Shown one piece after another: positions 18,617-26,708 of a stretch of 64,000 nucleotides of DNA. The notes under the pieces are model-generated. The model did no database searches. It was given only the letters and a program-made list of their open reading frames with translations, and was not told where the DNA came from. Each line of letters begins with the position of its first letter. Position 1 is the stretch's first letter. A program made the translations under genes and the position numbers. Location: positions 24,885 to 88,884 of the forward strand of contig JAJVII010000057.1 of assembly GCA_022072085.1 (NCBI GenBank). The letters run 5' to 3'. Origin of the DNA: Phycisphaerae bacterium. Its GTDB lineage: Bacteria > Planctomycetota > Phycisphaerae > JAJVII01.

Positions 18617-21100
18617 CTACAGCAGGCCCCACCACTTGCGCAGGGACCACTCGGCCGCAGCCAGCACCAGGAACAGCGTCAGGAACGTCCAGCCGTCCCA
18701 CAGATGGGTCGTGAACTCGCGCGGGACCTTCTGCGGATCAGCCGGGATCAGCGAGGGCAGCTTGGACAGTTCGGCCATGTCCTTATACGGGAATTCCTTC
18801 TCGCCCTTGGCCAGGACGGGGCGCTCGGCAAAGTAAATCTCCCCCCCGGCAGGCTGGACGAGATCGGCCATCGCGTTGGGATAGGCGCTGGTCTTGAGGC
18901 GTTCCAACGACTGCATCGCAACGGTGAACTCGGTCTTGACGTCGAACAGGGGCTTGGCTTCGCTGTCGGCGTCCGGGGCGCTCTGGCGGGAGCGGATCTC
19001 CATCTTGCCCAGCCGCCGCGTGCGGTACTTGCCGCGGAAGTTCTGGGCGCCGGACGCGTCGCGCGTCATGCGGACCTTGTAGTCTTCGCTGGGCCCGGTG
19101 ACGGTGACGTAGATCACCTGGTCCTGCAACTGCTGCCACAACGCCGGATCGAGGATGCGCAGCGTGATGCCGACATCCTCACCGGGCGGGTAGCTCACCC
19201 GGTCGGTGCCGATGCTCACCTGCTGCTGCGTGCCGGTCAGCCTGGCCTCGCCGAGGTGGCGGATCGCCCGCGTCCAGAACCGGTCGTAGTCGTAGCTCTC
19301 GTGCGGATACCGCCACAGCCAGAGGCTGTCGATGGCCGAGAAGAACACCGCCCCTTCGCCGTAACGTTGGATGGCCATCAGGATGTCGCCGCGGCCGTCG
19401 TCCTCGCCTTCCTTCTTCATCAGCACGATGGCCTTGGGCTTCTTGCGCAGCACCGGGTGATGCCAGTAGAGTTCGGGGAAGGTCGCCCAGACCGCGTCGT
19501 TGGTCGGCTCGTAGGTGCTGATGGCCATCAGCGGATGCCGGGCCCCCTCGGGGGTCCGCTCAGCCTTGAATGGCTTCTCGAAGTGCATGTCCAGGTCCGG
19601 GTGAACGTTCTTGTCGACCTCAACCGGCAGCAGGCCGCGCACGGGGTTGGAGTGGACCTGGATCAGCTTGGCCAGTCCCTGGTTGCGTCCGGCAACGATC
19701 ATCAGGCCGCCCCCCTTGGCGACCATGTGCTCCAGCCCGCCCATTTGCTGCACGGTCAACCCGTTGGGGTCCACGTCCATGAGGATACAGACGTCGTAGA
19801 GGGACCATTCGTCCAGCGTCGAGGGCAGCCGCTCGATGTTCTCGTTGCCCTGCTGCGTGTAGTCGATGTCGGCCGCCTGAAGCCACGTGCTCATCTGGAC
19901 GATCGGGTCGCGCATCAGCGCGGGGACCATGTAGAGGTATTCGCGCGACGGCTCGCCGCAGATCAGCAGCACGCGCAGCGTCCGCTTGATAACCCGGATG
20001 GTCACCTCGGCCACGTTGTTGCACGCGCGGTCCAGCGTCGGAAGGAGCATGCCGTTGCCCTTGTCCTTGCCGGCCAGGGCCTCGTAGTCAGCCCAGTCCA
20101 GTTCCCGCTTGTCGCCGTGGACCACGATGCGGAACCGCCGGTTGCCCTCGATCAGCGGGATCATCGGGATCTCGATGTCCCGCTCGCCGCGGGTCAGTTC
20201 GTCGGCGCCCTTCAGCTCGCGGGTGGCCTCGGGAATCTTCTCGAACGGCTCGTCGGGCTTGTCCGCGTTCTTTTCGTACAGGTCTACCGTCGTGGCCAGG
20301 CGGTCGTCGACCTCGTTAGTCACGCTCACGTGGAAGGTCAGCACGTCGCCCAGGCTGGCGTCGGAGGGGACGTTGATCGGCGGGTTGATCCGCAGGTCGC
20401 TCAGCTCGTGCGGCGAACCCAGGACCACCGCGTCCACGCGGACGCCGCGCTCCCCAGCCGCCCGGGCGGCAGCCGCCAATCCGGCCCCGCCGGTCTGACG
20501 TCCGTCGGTCAGCACGACCACGCCGGAGACCTTGTCGCCGGTCAGCCGATCCAGCGTGCCGATGATGCCGTCGCCGATGTTGGAGTAATCGCCGTGGGGC
20601 TTGATCGCTTCCAACAGGTCGCCCTTGAGTTCGTCGGGAACCGCGGTGCCCTCGTACTGCGGCACACTCTTGACACGCTCGGGCGCCGCCGAGAAGTGAA
20701 AGACCTGCACGTTGTGGTTCTTGGCCAGTTCCGTGGTCAGCATCCGGACGGCCTGGCGGGACGAGTCGAACCGCGTCCTCCTGGCGGCCGTGCTGTCGGC
20801 CAGCAGCGGATCGCGCGTCGACGCCGGGAACGACATGCTGTCCGAATCGTCCACCAGCAGCGCAACCACGGGCGTACGCTCGGTGGTCACGGTCTGCGTG
20901 ATGGTCGGCTTGGCCAGGGCAACCAGCACCATCAGCGCCACCAGGGCCCGAAGCGCCCACAGGCCGATCTGCTGCCCGAAGGTCAGGTGGTGCGCCTGGC
21001 GGGCCTCACGTCGGTAGAGATAGAAGTAGAAGACAGCCAGCGCCGCCGCGCACACCAGCAGGAAAGGCGCCAGTCCCTGGGCCGAAAGGGCGAACTTCAC
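18617..21100 (-). CDS. Membrane VWA/glutamine-amidotransferase-like protein
   Basis: 827 residues. Two N-terminal helices (about 8-27 and 45-64) precede a von Willebrand A-like domain with VDDSDSMS (DxSxS site intact) and GVVVLTDGRQTGGAG. A class I glutamine-amidotransferase-like Rossmann region follows (VLLICGEPSREYLYMVP, YDVCILMDVDPNGL, GGGLMIVAGRNQG) without an obvious nucleophilic Cys. The C-terminus has an Ig-like section and a last helix (LFLVLAAAEWSLRKWW). This layout matches BatA/BatB-related proteins paired with MoxR. The start is GTG, in a GTGA overlap with the stop of the preceding BatA gene. Confidence 0.88.
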   Translation of the reverse strand: MKFALSAQGLAPFLLVCAAALAVFYFYLYRREARQAHHLTFGQQIGLWALRALVALMVLVALAKPTITQTVTTERTPVVALLVDDSDSMSFPASTRDPLLADSTAARRTRFDSSRQAVRMLTTELAKNHNVQVFHFSAAPERVKSVPQYEGTAVPDELKGDLLEAIKPHGDYSNIGDGIIGTLDRLTGDKVSGVVVLTDGRQTGGAGLAAAARAAGERGVRVDAVVLGSPHELSDLRINPPINVPSDASLGDVLTFHVSVTNEVDDRLATTVDLYEKNADKPDEPFEKIPEATRELKGADELTRGERDIEIPMIPLIEGNRRFRIVVHGDKRELDWADYEALAGKDKGNGMLLPTLDRACNNVAEVTIRVIKRTLRVLLICGEPSREYLYMVPALMRDPIVQMSTWLQAADIDYTQQGNENIERLPSTLDEWSLYDVCILMDVDPNGLTVQQMGGLEHMVAKGGGLMIVAGRNQGLAKLIQVHSNPVRGLLPVEVDKNVHPDLDMHFEKPFKAERTPEGARHPLMAISTYEPTNDAVWATFPELYWHHPVLRKKPKAIVLMKKEGEDDGRGDILMAIQRYGEGAVFFSAIDSLWLWRYPHESYDYDRFWTRAIRHLGEARLTGTQQQVSIGTDRVSYPPGEDVGITLRILDPALWQQLQDQVIYVTVTGPSEDYKVRMTRDASGAQNFRGKYRTRRLGKMEIRSRQSAPDADSEAKPLFDVKTEFTVAMQSLERLKTSAYPNAMADLVQPAGGEIYFAERPVLAKGEKEFPYKDMAELSKLPSLIPADPQKVPREFTTHLWDGWTFLTLFLVLAAAEWSLRKWWGLL

Positions 21101-23373
21101 AGGCTCACCTCCCCGCCGCGACGGACGGCTTCAGCGGCCGGGTCGGCCGACGGTCCGCGGCGGCGTCCGAACCGCCACGCCAGGAACGACTCGACGCCCA
21201 GCATGATCGCCAGGATCCAGAACAACAACGATGCCAGCTCGGTCACCGTGTGCAGGTTGGCCGCCAGCTCCTCGATGGACCGGCCGGGGCTGACCCACGT
21301 CCACGACGACCCGCCGAAGGCCGTCGCGAAGCTCTCCTCGGTCAGCCGCGACAGATCCCCCTCCCCGCTCCGCGGATCGATATTCACGACGAACCGCCGC
21401 CGCGGGACGCGTTCCTCGATGGTGTCCACCTCGTAGACGCCGTTCCCCTGCGTGTCGCGGAAGCTGAGCTGATAACTGCTGGCCTGGGCGGCCTGCTCGG
21501 ACCCGGCCGAATTGGCCGGCTGCGTGGTCGTCGCGGACGGGTCCACGTCGCGGAACGATCCGACGCGGTCGTGCGGCGTGGCCAGGACCGGCGAGCCGTC
21601 GGGCAGTTTGATCATCACCTGCTGTTTGCTGATGTAGACCGGCTGCTCGAAGACGTCGCCGACGGTCAGGTTCACCGCCGCGTCAGGCTGGTCGACCATG
21701 TATCGCAGCAGATCCTGCACCATCACCAGGTACTGGCCCATCGCCGGCAGCCAGCTCCACTGCGGACCGGCGGTGCAGTTGGTGAACAGCACCCGGCCGC
21801 CGACCGTCGAACTGGGATACCGCTTGGCGACCACCGCCGGGGTCCCGTCGCTGAGGCTCAGCAGCACCTGTCCGCCGCGCACCTCCACCGGCAGGTGGTG
21901 CATGAAGACGGCCTCCTTGGCCGATCCGAAATCCGTCAGGTCAGCCAGGCCGGCCACGGGCTCGTCCAGCTTCAGGTAGGGCGGCTGGGCGCCGGCCGGC
22001 GCGGGCGTGTCGGTCTCGATCAGCCGGACCGGCATCAGCCCGCCGCCGTTCTTGAACAGCAGGCGGTTGTAGTCCAGGCGGTTGACGTGGTCGCTCATGA
22101 ATATCCACAGCGTGCCGCCGTCGGTGACGTAGCGTTCCAGCTTGGCGACCATCGACTCGTCGCTCAGGTCAACGCCCGCCAGCACGACCACCTGGTAGTC
22201 GTCGATGTTCTGGTAGACCAGTTGGCTGGACGGGACGGTCCATGTGGTGAAGTGCGACAGCCGCGGTCGGCTGGGGTGGTTGGGCGGGGCAATGGCGTTG
22301 GCGAAGGTGTGGCTGTCCGCGGACCCGGACCCGCCGGCCGAGTCGTCCAGGATCAGCACCTTGACCGACTCGGGAACCTTGCACAGGAAGTAGCGGCTGT
22401 TGTCCGCGCGGTAGGAGTCGCCGTCGATCACGGCCTGCACGAGGTATTCGCCCGGCTTGGCGAAGCGGTAGGTGAAGGTGTGGTGGAATCCCCCGGAGGG
22501 CAGATTGGCCACCGGCTGGGTGTCCTTCACCTCGTCGTTGACGATGAAGTTGAGTTTGGATTCAGGCGCGGGGCTGGGCACTTCGCCCACGCACTTGACC
22601 GTCACCTGGAACTGCACCGGCGTCTCGGTGGACATGACGTACTCCACCGGGTGCAGGTCGGTGACCATGTAGTTGAACTGCGGCGTGCCGCCGCAATCGA
22701 CCATGAAGACTTCGCATTGCTTCTGAAGCCTGGCCAGAACCTCGGCCGTCGGTCCCGTCTTCTTGTCAGGGATCCAGGTGTTCTGCTGGAAATCCGAGAA
22801 GACGTAGACCTCCGCCTTCCTGCCTTCGAGCATCTTCTCGATGTCCGCCAGCCCGCCGCTCATCGGGGCCGATGAGCAGGTCGGGCGCAGCGAATCGATC
22901 TCGGCCTTGGCGGTGTGCAGGTCCTCCTGGTTGTCAACGATCGTCCGGGCCTGGTCGCCCAGGAGGATCACCGTGACATGCGTTCCCTTGGGCAGACCGG
23001 CCACCACGCCAGCCGCCTTGCGCTTGGCCAGCCCGAAGCTGGTCGTCTCGGTGGTCTGCTGCTGCATGCTGGCCGTGCCGTCGATGAGGATGACGACGTT
23101 GCGGCTCTGCTCGCCGCTGCCGGTCTGGTGGCGGATGATCGGGCGGGCGATCGCCAGAACCAGCAGGACGATGGCCGCCGTCCGCAGAATCAGCAGGATG
23201 CGGTCCTGCCGCTTGATCTTCTCCTGCTCCTTATTGTCCAGCAGGAAGCGGATCGTCGGCAGTTCGATCTGCCGCTTGCGGCGTCGGAAGAGCCACTCGA
23301 TGATGATCGGGATTGTCGCGGCGGCCAGGGCGGCCAGCATCCACGGATTGAGAAACAGTGCCGATGGCGACAA
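21097..23373 (-). CDS. BatA-type membrane protein with VWA domain
   Basis: 758 residues. The N-terminus (FLNPWMLAALAAATIPIIIEWLF, then RRRKRQIELPTIRFL) is the BatA/aerotolerance N-terminal signature, followed by a second helix (LRTAAIVLLVLAIARPI). A VWA domain has ILIDGTASMQQ (a Thr-variant metal site). A C-terminal helix (SLLFWILAIMLGVESFLAW) closes the protein. The start is TTG with GGAG 9 nt upstream; an ATG just before it is in another frame. It is the first gene of the 12-gene minus-strand operon ending beyond base 1, so its upstream region should hold the operon promoter. Confidence 0.88.
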   Translation of the reverse strand: MSPSALFLNPWMLAALAAATIPIIIEWLFRRRKRQIELPTIRFLLDNKEQEKIKRQDRILLILRTAAIVLLVLAIARPIIRHQTGSGEQSRNVVILIDGTASMQQQTTETTSFGLAKRKAAGVVAGLPKGTHVTVILLGDQARTIVDNQEDLHTAKAEIDSLRPTCSSAPMSGGLADIEKMLEGRKAEVYVFSDFQQNTWIPDKKTGPTAEVLARLQKQCEVFMVDCGGTPQFNYMVTDLHPVEYVMSTETPVQFQVTVKCVGEVPSPAPESKLNFIVNDEVKDTQPVANLPSGGFHHTFTYRFAKPGEYLVQAVIDGDSYRADNSRYFLCKVPESVKVLILDDSAGGSGSADSHTFANAIAPPNHPSRPRLSHFTTWTVPSSQLVYQNIDDYQVVVLAGVDLSDESMVAKLERYVTDGGTLWIFMSDHVNRLDYNRLLFKNGGGLMPVRLIETDTPAPAGAQPPYLKLDEPVAGLADLTDFGSAKEAVFMHHLPVEVRGGQVLLSLSDGTPAVVAKRYPSSTVGGRVLFTNCTAGPQWSWLPAMGQYLVMVQDLLRYMVDQPDAAVNLTVGDVFEQPVYISKQQVMIKLPDGSPVLATPHDRVGSFRDVDPSATTTQPANSAGSEQAAQASSYQLSFRDTQGNGVYEVDTIEERVPRRRFVVNIDPRSGEGDLSRLTEESFATAFGGSSWTWVSPGRSIEELAANLHTVTELASLLFWILAIMLGVESFLAWRFGRRRGPSADPAAEAVRRGGEVSL

Positions 23374-23746
23374 GGCATCACACTCCGTTACAGGCTCATT
23401 CGAGTCCGGTCCGCCGCGTCTGGCTCAAGCGGTCCGGCCGGTCGCAGGCCGTCGGGACGGCCGCGCCGCTGTAATCCAACCGTCGGATCGAACGCTTCAA
23501 CTCAACTTCAACGTCAACTTCTGCTTCATGGCCGCCAGAACCTGGCCGGGCGAGGGGACTCTTCGGGCAACCGCCGCCTAGCACCTTCCGGCTCAACACG
23601 GAGCGCCGCGGCGCCGCAACGCGATTCATACCAGATTACAGCATCCCCGGACAGCCCATTTGCCCGCGAGGGCAAGGCCATGTCTGCTTATAACCCTTCC
23701 TCCTGCTCCAAGTGTCGCTCGCGACAGGTATTTTGGACGACGTGGA
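23374..23746. other. Intergenic region upstream of the MoxR/BatA operon
   Basis: No convincing gene. It holds a GAAGTTGA-like repeat tract (23493-23527), a perfect 6-bp stem TTGCCC-GCGA-GGGCAA (23660-23675), and a TTATAA at 23688-23693. The last could be a -10 for the leftward operon, but no good -35 is seen. It also includes the 3' flank of the nucleotidyltransferase gene. A 77-codon minus-strand frame across the repeat tract is not considered real. Confidence 0.5.
23493..23527. repeat. GAAGTTGA-type degenerate short tandem repeat
   Basis: On the minus strand the tract reads as successive GAAG/CAGAAGTTGA/CGTTGAAGTTGA/GTTGAAG units with a period near six bases. Related tracts occur at 7831-7858, 17233-17262 and 31727-31752, always near gene starts or in spacers. 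It is probably a dispersed low-complexity intergenic repeat; significance unknown. Confidence 0.5.
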
Positions 23747-24808
23747 TTACCGGTGCAATCTGGATGCGAGGAAGGCGACAAGCGCCCGCCGACGAGCACG
23801 CCGACTGTCCAGACAAAGGGCCTTGATCCGCCGCCCGCGCCACACCCCGCCGCAACGATAGAAGACCTCGATAAGCCGCAGCATCCGTTCCTGTCGGCGC
23901 CGGTCCAGGGCCTCCTCGTCCGCCCAGCGCGGGTCGGGGCTGCCGCTCAGCACGCCGGCAAGCAGCATCGACAGCGCCAGCACGCGCCGGTACGCGCACT
24001 CGGCCGCCAGTTCCCGGGCCCGCCGCACGCCCGATTCGTCCATCCGGGCATTCAGCAGCAGCAGGTCCAGCAGCGAGATCAGCGAGGTGAACTGGTGGTG
24101 GTATCCCCAGTGCCCGCACAGGTGGACCAGCGAGTGCGCCGGCGAGAGGATGCGGCAGGCCCGCCCGGCAATCTCGGTCCGACCCGCCTGTTCCCAGACC
24201 TGCTCGCCGGTCAGGATCGAGCCGTCAGACCAGGAGGCCGACACGTCGCTCCAGTGCAGGTCAATCTGCACCTGCGGGCGAGCCGCGTCGTGAAACTCGA
24301 CGCTGTTGAAGTATCGCAGCCGCCGCCGCACGCTCATCCTCGTCGAGGGGACCATGCCCATTTGCAGCAGCATCGGCTCGACAAGATCGTACTTCTCCCG
24401 GTCGATGAGCAGGTCCAGATCGACGAACGGACGCCACGCCGGCTGCGGGTAGATCGTCCCGGCCAGCGCCGCCCCCTTGAACAGCAGGAACCGCACGCCC
24501 CGTTCGTCCAGCCCCGCCCCTACGGCCGCCAGCGTGTGCTCAAGTTGCATCACCAGCGCCGTCTGGGCCAGCGCCATCGGGTGCAGTTGCTTCGCCGCCG
24601 ACGCCGCCAGCCGCAGGCGTCCCTCGCGATGCAGGCTGTGCATCAGCGGCAGCAGGTTGTGTCGCCGGCCCATCGACAGCAGCACCGGCTCGGGCACGCC
24701 CTGGGCCGACGCGACGTACGACGGGTCAGCCGCGGCGCGGATCACGTCCACCACCATCGCCAGCGGCGCGGGCAGCGACAGGCCGGGCAACGTGGCGGGC
24801 TCGCTCAT
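23747..24808 (-). CDS. PF14907-type nucleotidyltransferase of a RiPP-like locus
   Basis: 353 residues. The nucleotidyltransferase core is visible as VRFLLFKGAALAG (106-117) and RPFVDLDLLID (126-136), giving the KG...DxD arrangement of the uncharacterised nucleotidyltransferase family PF14907. The rest is helical with a conserved HWSDV and LVHLCGHWGYHH. In lasso peptide clusters, relatives (for example PsmN of the pseudomycoidin system) act with an HPr-kinase-like enzyme to decorate the phosphorylated C-terminal Ser of the precursor. Here the gene overlaps the kinase gene by ATGA, matching that pairing. The actual donor and acceptor are inferred, not shown. Confidence 0.85.
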   Translation of the reverse strand: MSEPATLPGLSLPAPLAMVVDVIRAAADPSYVASAQGVPEPVLLSMGRRHNLLPLMHSLHREGRLRLAASAAKQLHPMALAQTALVMQLEHTLAAVGAGLDERGVRFLLFKGAALAGTIYPQPAWRPFVDLDLLIDREKYDLVEPMLLQMGMVPSTRMSVRRRLRYFNSVEFHDAARPQVQIDLHWSDVSASWSDGSILTGEQVWEQAGRTEIAGRACRILSPAHSLVHLCGHWGYHHQFTSLISLLDLLLLNARMDESGVRRARELAAECAYRRVLALSMLLAGVLSGSPDPRWADEEALDRRRQERMLRLIEVFYRCGGVWRGRRIKALCLDSRRARRRALVAFLASRLHR

Positions 24809-25845
24809 CTCCTCAGCGCCTCCGCAACCCCCAGGGGGCCGTCGCCCAGCACCAGTCGACGGACCTCGGCTTGCGCCACCAGGTCGGCCAGCACCTGGAA
24901 ATGAGCCTCAGCCGACGCCGGGTTGATCAGCGACAGGTTCTGCTCCATCAGGGCGTTCAAAGCCTCCGTCCGCGTCGCCGGCTCGAAACGCGTGGGCCCC
25001 TCCCCTGCGATCCGCGGCAGCAGCACGCCGTCGACGTCCGCCGCGCTGAGCACACGTCCGGGCCACGCCCGCAGCGGGTCCAGCGAGTACTTGAAGCGGC
25101 CGTCCGCGCCGGGGCCCTCCGCCGCGACGGGGCCCCCCTCGCACAGCGGCGCCAGTCCCGGCAGCCAGCGCATGCTCGGCGGGCGCAGGCCCACGCGGCT
25201 GGGAAAGCCGTGCGCGACGATGCGGCCGTCCTCGCGACCGAGCAGCACCCAGTCGTCGCCGAGGAACTCGCCGCCAGCCTCAGCCAGCGCCGCCGCCACG
25301 GTCGTCTTGCCGCAGCCGCTCGACGCCGCCAGCAGCCAGCAGCGCCCGTCGACGCGCACGCCGGCTGCGTGCGTCGGGAACAGCCCGAGGCTCGACAGCG
25401 TCCAGCAGACCGGCAGATCCACAAAGAAGATCATCCCCAGGCGGCCGTCGAGTTGCTCGCCGTCCGCCACGAGCCCGCCGATCCGCCGCGACGGGAAGTC
25501 GATCCAGACGTGGCCGTGGCAGCCGTAGTCCAGCAGCGCCTGTTCGCCATCCCCGCCGGCGCGGCGATAGCCGACGACGTCGAATCGGCCGTAGATCAGG
25601 GGTTGATTGCTGCGGGTGTGGTGAAAGAACAGCTCGCCGCGGCGGAAGTCGTCCAACTCCGCCGGCGACAGAGCCCGTCGGCCCGACAGGTCGATGACGC
25701 CGCCCCCCCGTGGCCCGGCATTGCCCTCGCCGGCTGAGGCATTGCGGGCCCACCCCAGCCAACGATCCACCTCCGGCAACAGCGCCGCCGGCAGGCCGAC
25801 CAGGTCGAGGGTCACGCCGTGAATATCAAATCGATGCAAAGGCAT
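24805..25845 (-). CDS. HPr-kinase-related kinase of a RiPP-like locus
   Basis: 346 residues from the ATG at 25845. The frame stays open upstream, but that extension crosses the small peptide gene in another frame and looks random. The P-loop is ASSGCGKTT (174-182), preceded by the family's THAAGV (158-163) and followed by FLGDDWVLL (194-202), as in HprK/PEPCK-fold kinases. Homologues in lasso clusters (PadeK, ThcoK, PsmK) phosphorylate the C-terminal Ser of precursor peptides; NCBI also defines an HprK-related kinase A family found with PqqD proteins. The candidate peptide encoded at 26075-26143 ends in Ser. A weak SD suggests coupling or a start at the edge of the frame. Confidence 0.85.
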   Translation of the reverse strand: MPLHRFDIHGVTLDLVGLPAALLPEVDRWLGWARNASAGEGNAGPRGGGVIDLSGRRALSPAELDDFRRGELFFHHTRSNQPLIYGRFDVVGYRRAGGDGEQALLDYGCHGHVWIDFPSRRIGGLVADGEQLDGRLGMIFFVDLPVCWTLSSLGLFPTHAAGVRVDGRCWLLAASSGCGKTTVAAALAEAGGEFLGDDWVLLGREDGRIVAHGFPSRVGLRPPSMRWLPGLAPLCEGGPVAAEGPGADGRFKYSLDPLRAWPGRVLSAADVDGVLLPRIAGEGPTRFEPATRTEALNALMEQNLSLINPASAEAHFQVLADLVAQAEVRRLVLGDGPLGVAEALRR

Positions 25846-25870
25846 CAGCGATTGCTTGACTGGCCGCGAC

Positions 25871-25945
25871 TTACGGCTGGCTGAGGCCAGCCAGGAGACC
25901 GACGTTGCCCCGTTTGCTGACTTGCGGCTTGCTGTAGGGTCGCAT
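25871..25945 (-). CDS. Putative RiPP precursor peptide B, 24 residues
   Basis: Too short for usual gene callers. It starts at an ATG with GGGAG 9 nt upstream and ends TAA, 25 bp before the kinase start. It begins MRPYSKPQVSKRGNVG and ends LAGLSQP. It aligns residue by residue with the peptide at 26075-26143: MR-x-Y-x-KP-x-V-x-x-R-x-NV-x-(G/L)-L. The YSKP motif equals the YxxP element that PqqD-like B1 proteins bind in lasso leaders. No Asp or Glu is present, so a lasso macrolactam ring is impossible. Ser22 near the C-terminus is a possible kinase target. No database support could be checked. Confidence 0.6.
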   Translation of the reverse strand: MRPYSKPQVSKRGNVGLLAGLSQP

Positions 25946-25987
25946 AGTGAATTGCTCCCGCCACGGGTGAAAATGCGTCCTGCGAAA

Positions 25988-26006
25988 GCCGGGCGACGCC
26001 CCCGGC
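25988..26006 (-). terminator. GC hairpin between the two small peptide genes
   Basis: A 6-bp stem GCCGGG/CCCGGC with a 7-nt loop is followed on the minus strand by CTTTCG. It lies between peptide A and peptide B and could act as a weak terminator or attenuator that sets relative expression of peptide A versus the downstream kinase genes. There is no long T tract, so this is tentative. Confidence 0.3.
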
Positions 26007-26023
26007 GGACATCTTCCTCATAC

Positions 26024-26051
26024 ACAATACAACCGCGCCATTCATCGTCAA
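26024..26051 (-). promoter_or_regulatory. Candidate promoter for peptide B and kinase genes
   Basis: On the minus strand, TTGACG (26046-26051) and TATTGT (26024-26029) are separated by 16 bp, about 80 bp upstream of the peptide B ATG. It is a fair sigma-70-type match. It lies in the spacer between the two peptide genes, which suggests the kinase and nucleotidyltransferase can be expressed separately from the PqqD/peptidase genes. Confidence 0.35.
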
Positions 26052-26074
26052 GCCCCTGCCGCTGGCCGAGAGGC

Positions 26075-26143
26075 TCACGAAGCTGCGATCAGCCCGCGGA
26101 CGTTCGACCGGGTCACGACGCGAGGCTTCTCGTACTTCCGCAT
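26075..26143 (-). CDS. Putative RiPP precursor peptide A, 22 residues
   Basis: The ATG at 26143 has AAAGGA with 7-nt spacing. An in-frame ATG six codons upstream (26161) lacks an SD. The product begins MRKYEKPRVVTRSNVRG and ends LIAAS, with TGA at 26075. It is clearly homologous to peptide B 130 bp downstream. YEKP matches the YxxP leader motif of lasso precursors. The C-terminal residue is Ser, the position phosphorylated by lasso-cluster HPr-like kinases. There is no acidic residue after Glu5 and no macrolactam synthetase nearby. It lies between the B2-like peptidase and kinase genes, exactly where a precursor would be expected. Confidence 0.65.
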   Translation of the reverse strand: MRKYEKPRVVTRSNVRGLIAAS

Positions 26144-26191
26144 GATCAGTTCCTTTGGCATGACGCGCGCCGATCGGCCTGGGTCAACTCA

Positions 26192-26220
26192 TACATACTT
26201 ATCGTCCCGCAACCCGTCAA
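26192..26220 (-). promoter_or_regulatory. Candidate promoter for peptide A
   Basis: On the minus strand, TTGACG (26215-26220), a 17-bp spacer and TATGTA (26192-26197) lie just after the peptidase gene stop and about 50 bp upstream of peptide A. The -35 matches 5 of 6 consensus bases; the -10 is weak. The same TTGACG appears ahead of peptide B. Confidence 0.35.
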
Positions 26221-26246
26221 TCAATAAGCTGCCGTTCGAGCGGGCG

Positions 26247-26708
26247 TCACGGATAGCGGTGCAGTTCGGCGAACCGGCCGTCCGGGTCGGCGGCCTCGAA
26301 CAGCGGCCGGCCTTCCAGCTCGACCCATGCGTGCCCGTCGCCGGCGAAGTCGGCCCGGCTGATCGCCAGGTGGACGCTGGCAACCAGCCCCATCCGCCGC
26401 GCCCAGCGGAACAGGACCAGGCTCCGCGGCAGGCAGCGGCGGCGGTTGCCCAGCAGAACCGCCAGGAAGATGTTCGTCCACCGGCGTACGAGCGCCAGCG
26501 TCGCCAGTTCGTCGGGCCTCGCGGCGTGCGAGCCCTGCCCGCCTTCCGGCTGGTCCCAGCCTTCGCAGAGCCGCTCCAGCGGCAAGCGGGCGATCCGCCG
26601 TCGCGCCTCAAGCAGGTCGCGCCATGTCCGCCACGCCAACGGCCATCGCCGCGGCGACAGCAGGCTAGCCAGCCTGCCCAGCCGGCTTCTGTTCCGATCG
26701 CAGTTCAA
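26247..26708 (-). CDS. Lasso-type B2 protein (transglutaminase-fold leader peptidase)
   Basis: 153 residues if the TTG at 26708 is used; GAGG lies 6 nt upstream of it and it overlaps the pqqD-like gene by 44 bp. A later start is possible. The C-terminal half has the B2 signature: RRCLPRSLVLFRWARRMGL with nucleophile Cys92, then ISRADFAGDGHAWVELEG with His126, and Asp at about 141 (FEAADPDG), a Cys-His-Asp triad of the PF13471 family. In lasso systems B2 cleaves the leader after B1 (PqqD-like) binds it. Both partners are adjacent here, supporting proteolytic processing of the two small peptides. Confidence 0.85.
   Translation of the reverse strand: MNCDRNRSRLGRLASLLSPRRWPLAWRTWRDLLEARRRIARLPLERLCEGWDQPEGGQGSHAARPDELATLALVRRWTNIFLAVLLGNRRRCLPRSLVLFRWARRMGLVASVHLAISRADFAGDGHAWVELEGRPLFEAADPDGRFAELHRYP

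Noticed and set aside
17084..21436. A 1450-codon open frame on the plus strand
   Set aside because: It lies antisense to three well-supported minus-strand genes, is His/Gln/Arg/Val-rich low-complexity sequence, and has no family motifs. Codon-position GC bias creates such shadows throughout this window (also 1760-3994, 12985-15339 and 59337-61835).
23396..23629. 77-codon minus-strand open frame ahead of the BatA gene
   Set aside because: Half of it is the GAAGTTGA-type repeat read as EAEVDVEVEL, and it has no SD or homology features.
25846..26025. N-terminal extension of the HPr-kinase-like protein
   Set aside because: It crosses the small peptide B gene in another frame and has random composition; the kinase family starts near the ATG at 25845.
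25871..26143. Classical lasso peptide precursors
   Set aside because: Neither peptide has Asp or Glu at ring positions after a leader, and no asparagine-synthetase-like cyclase is encoded nearby, so a lasso ring is not possible with what is visible.
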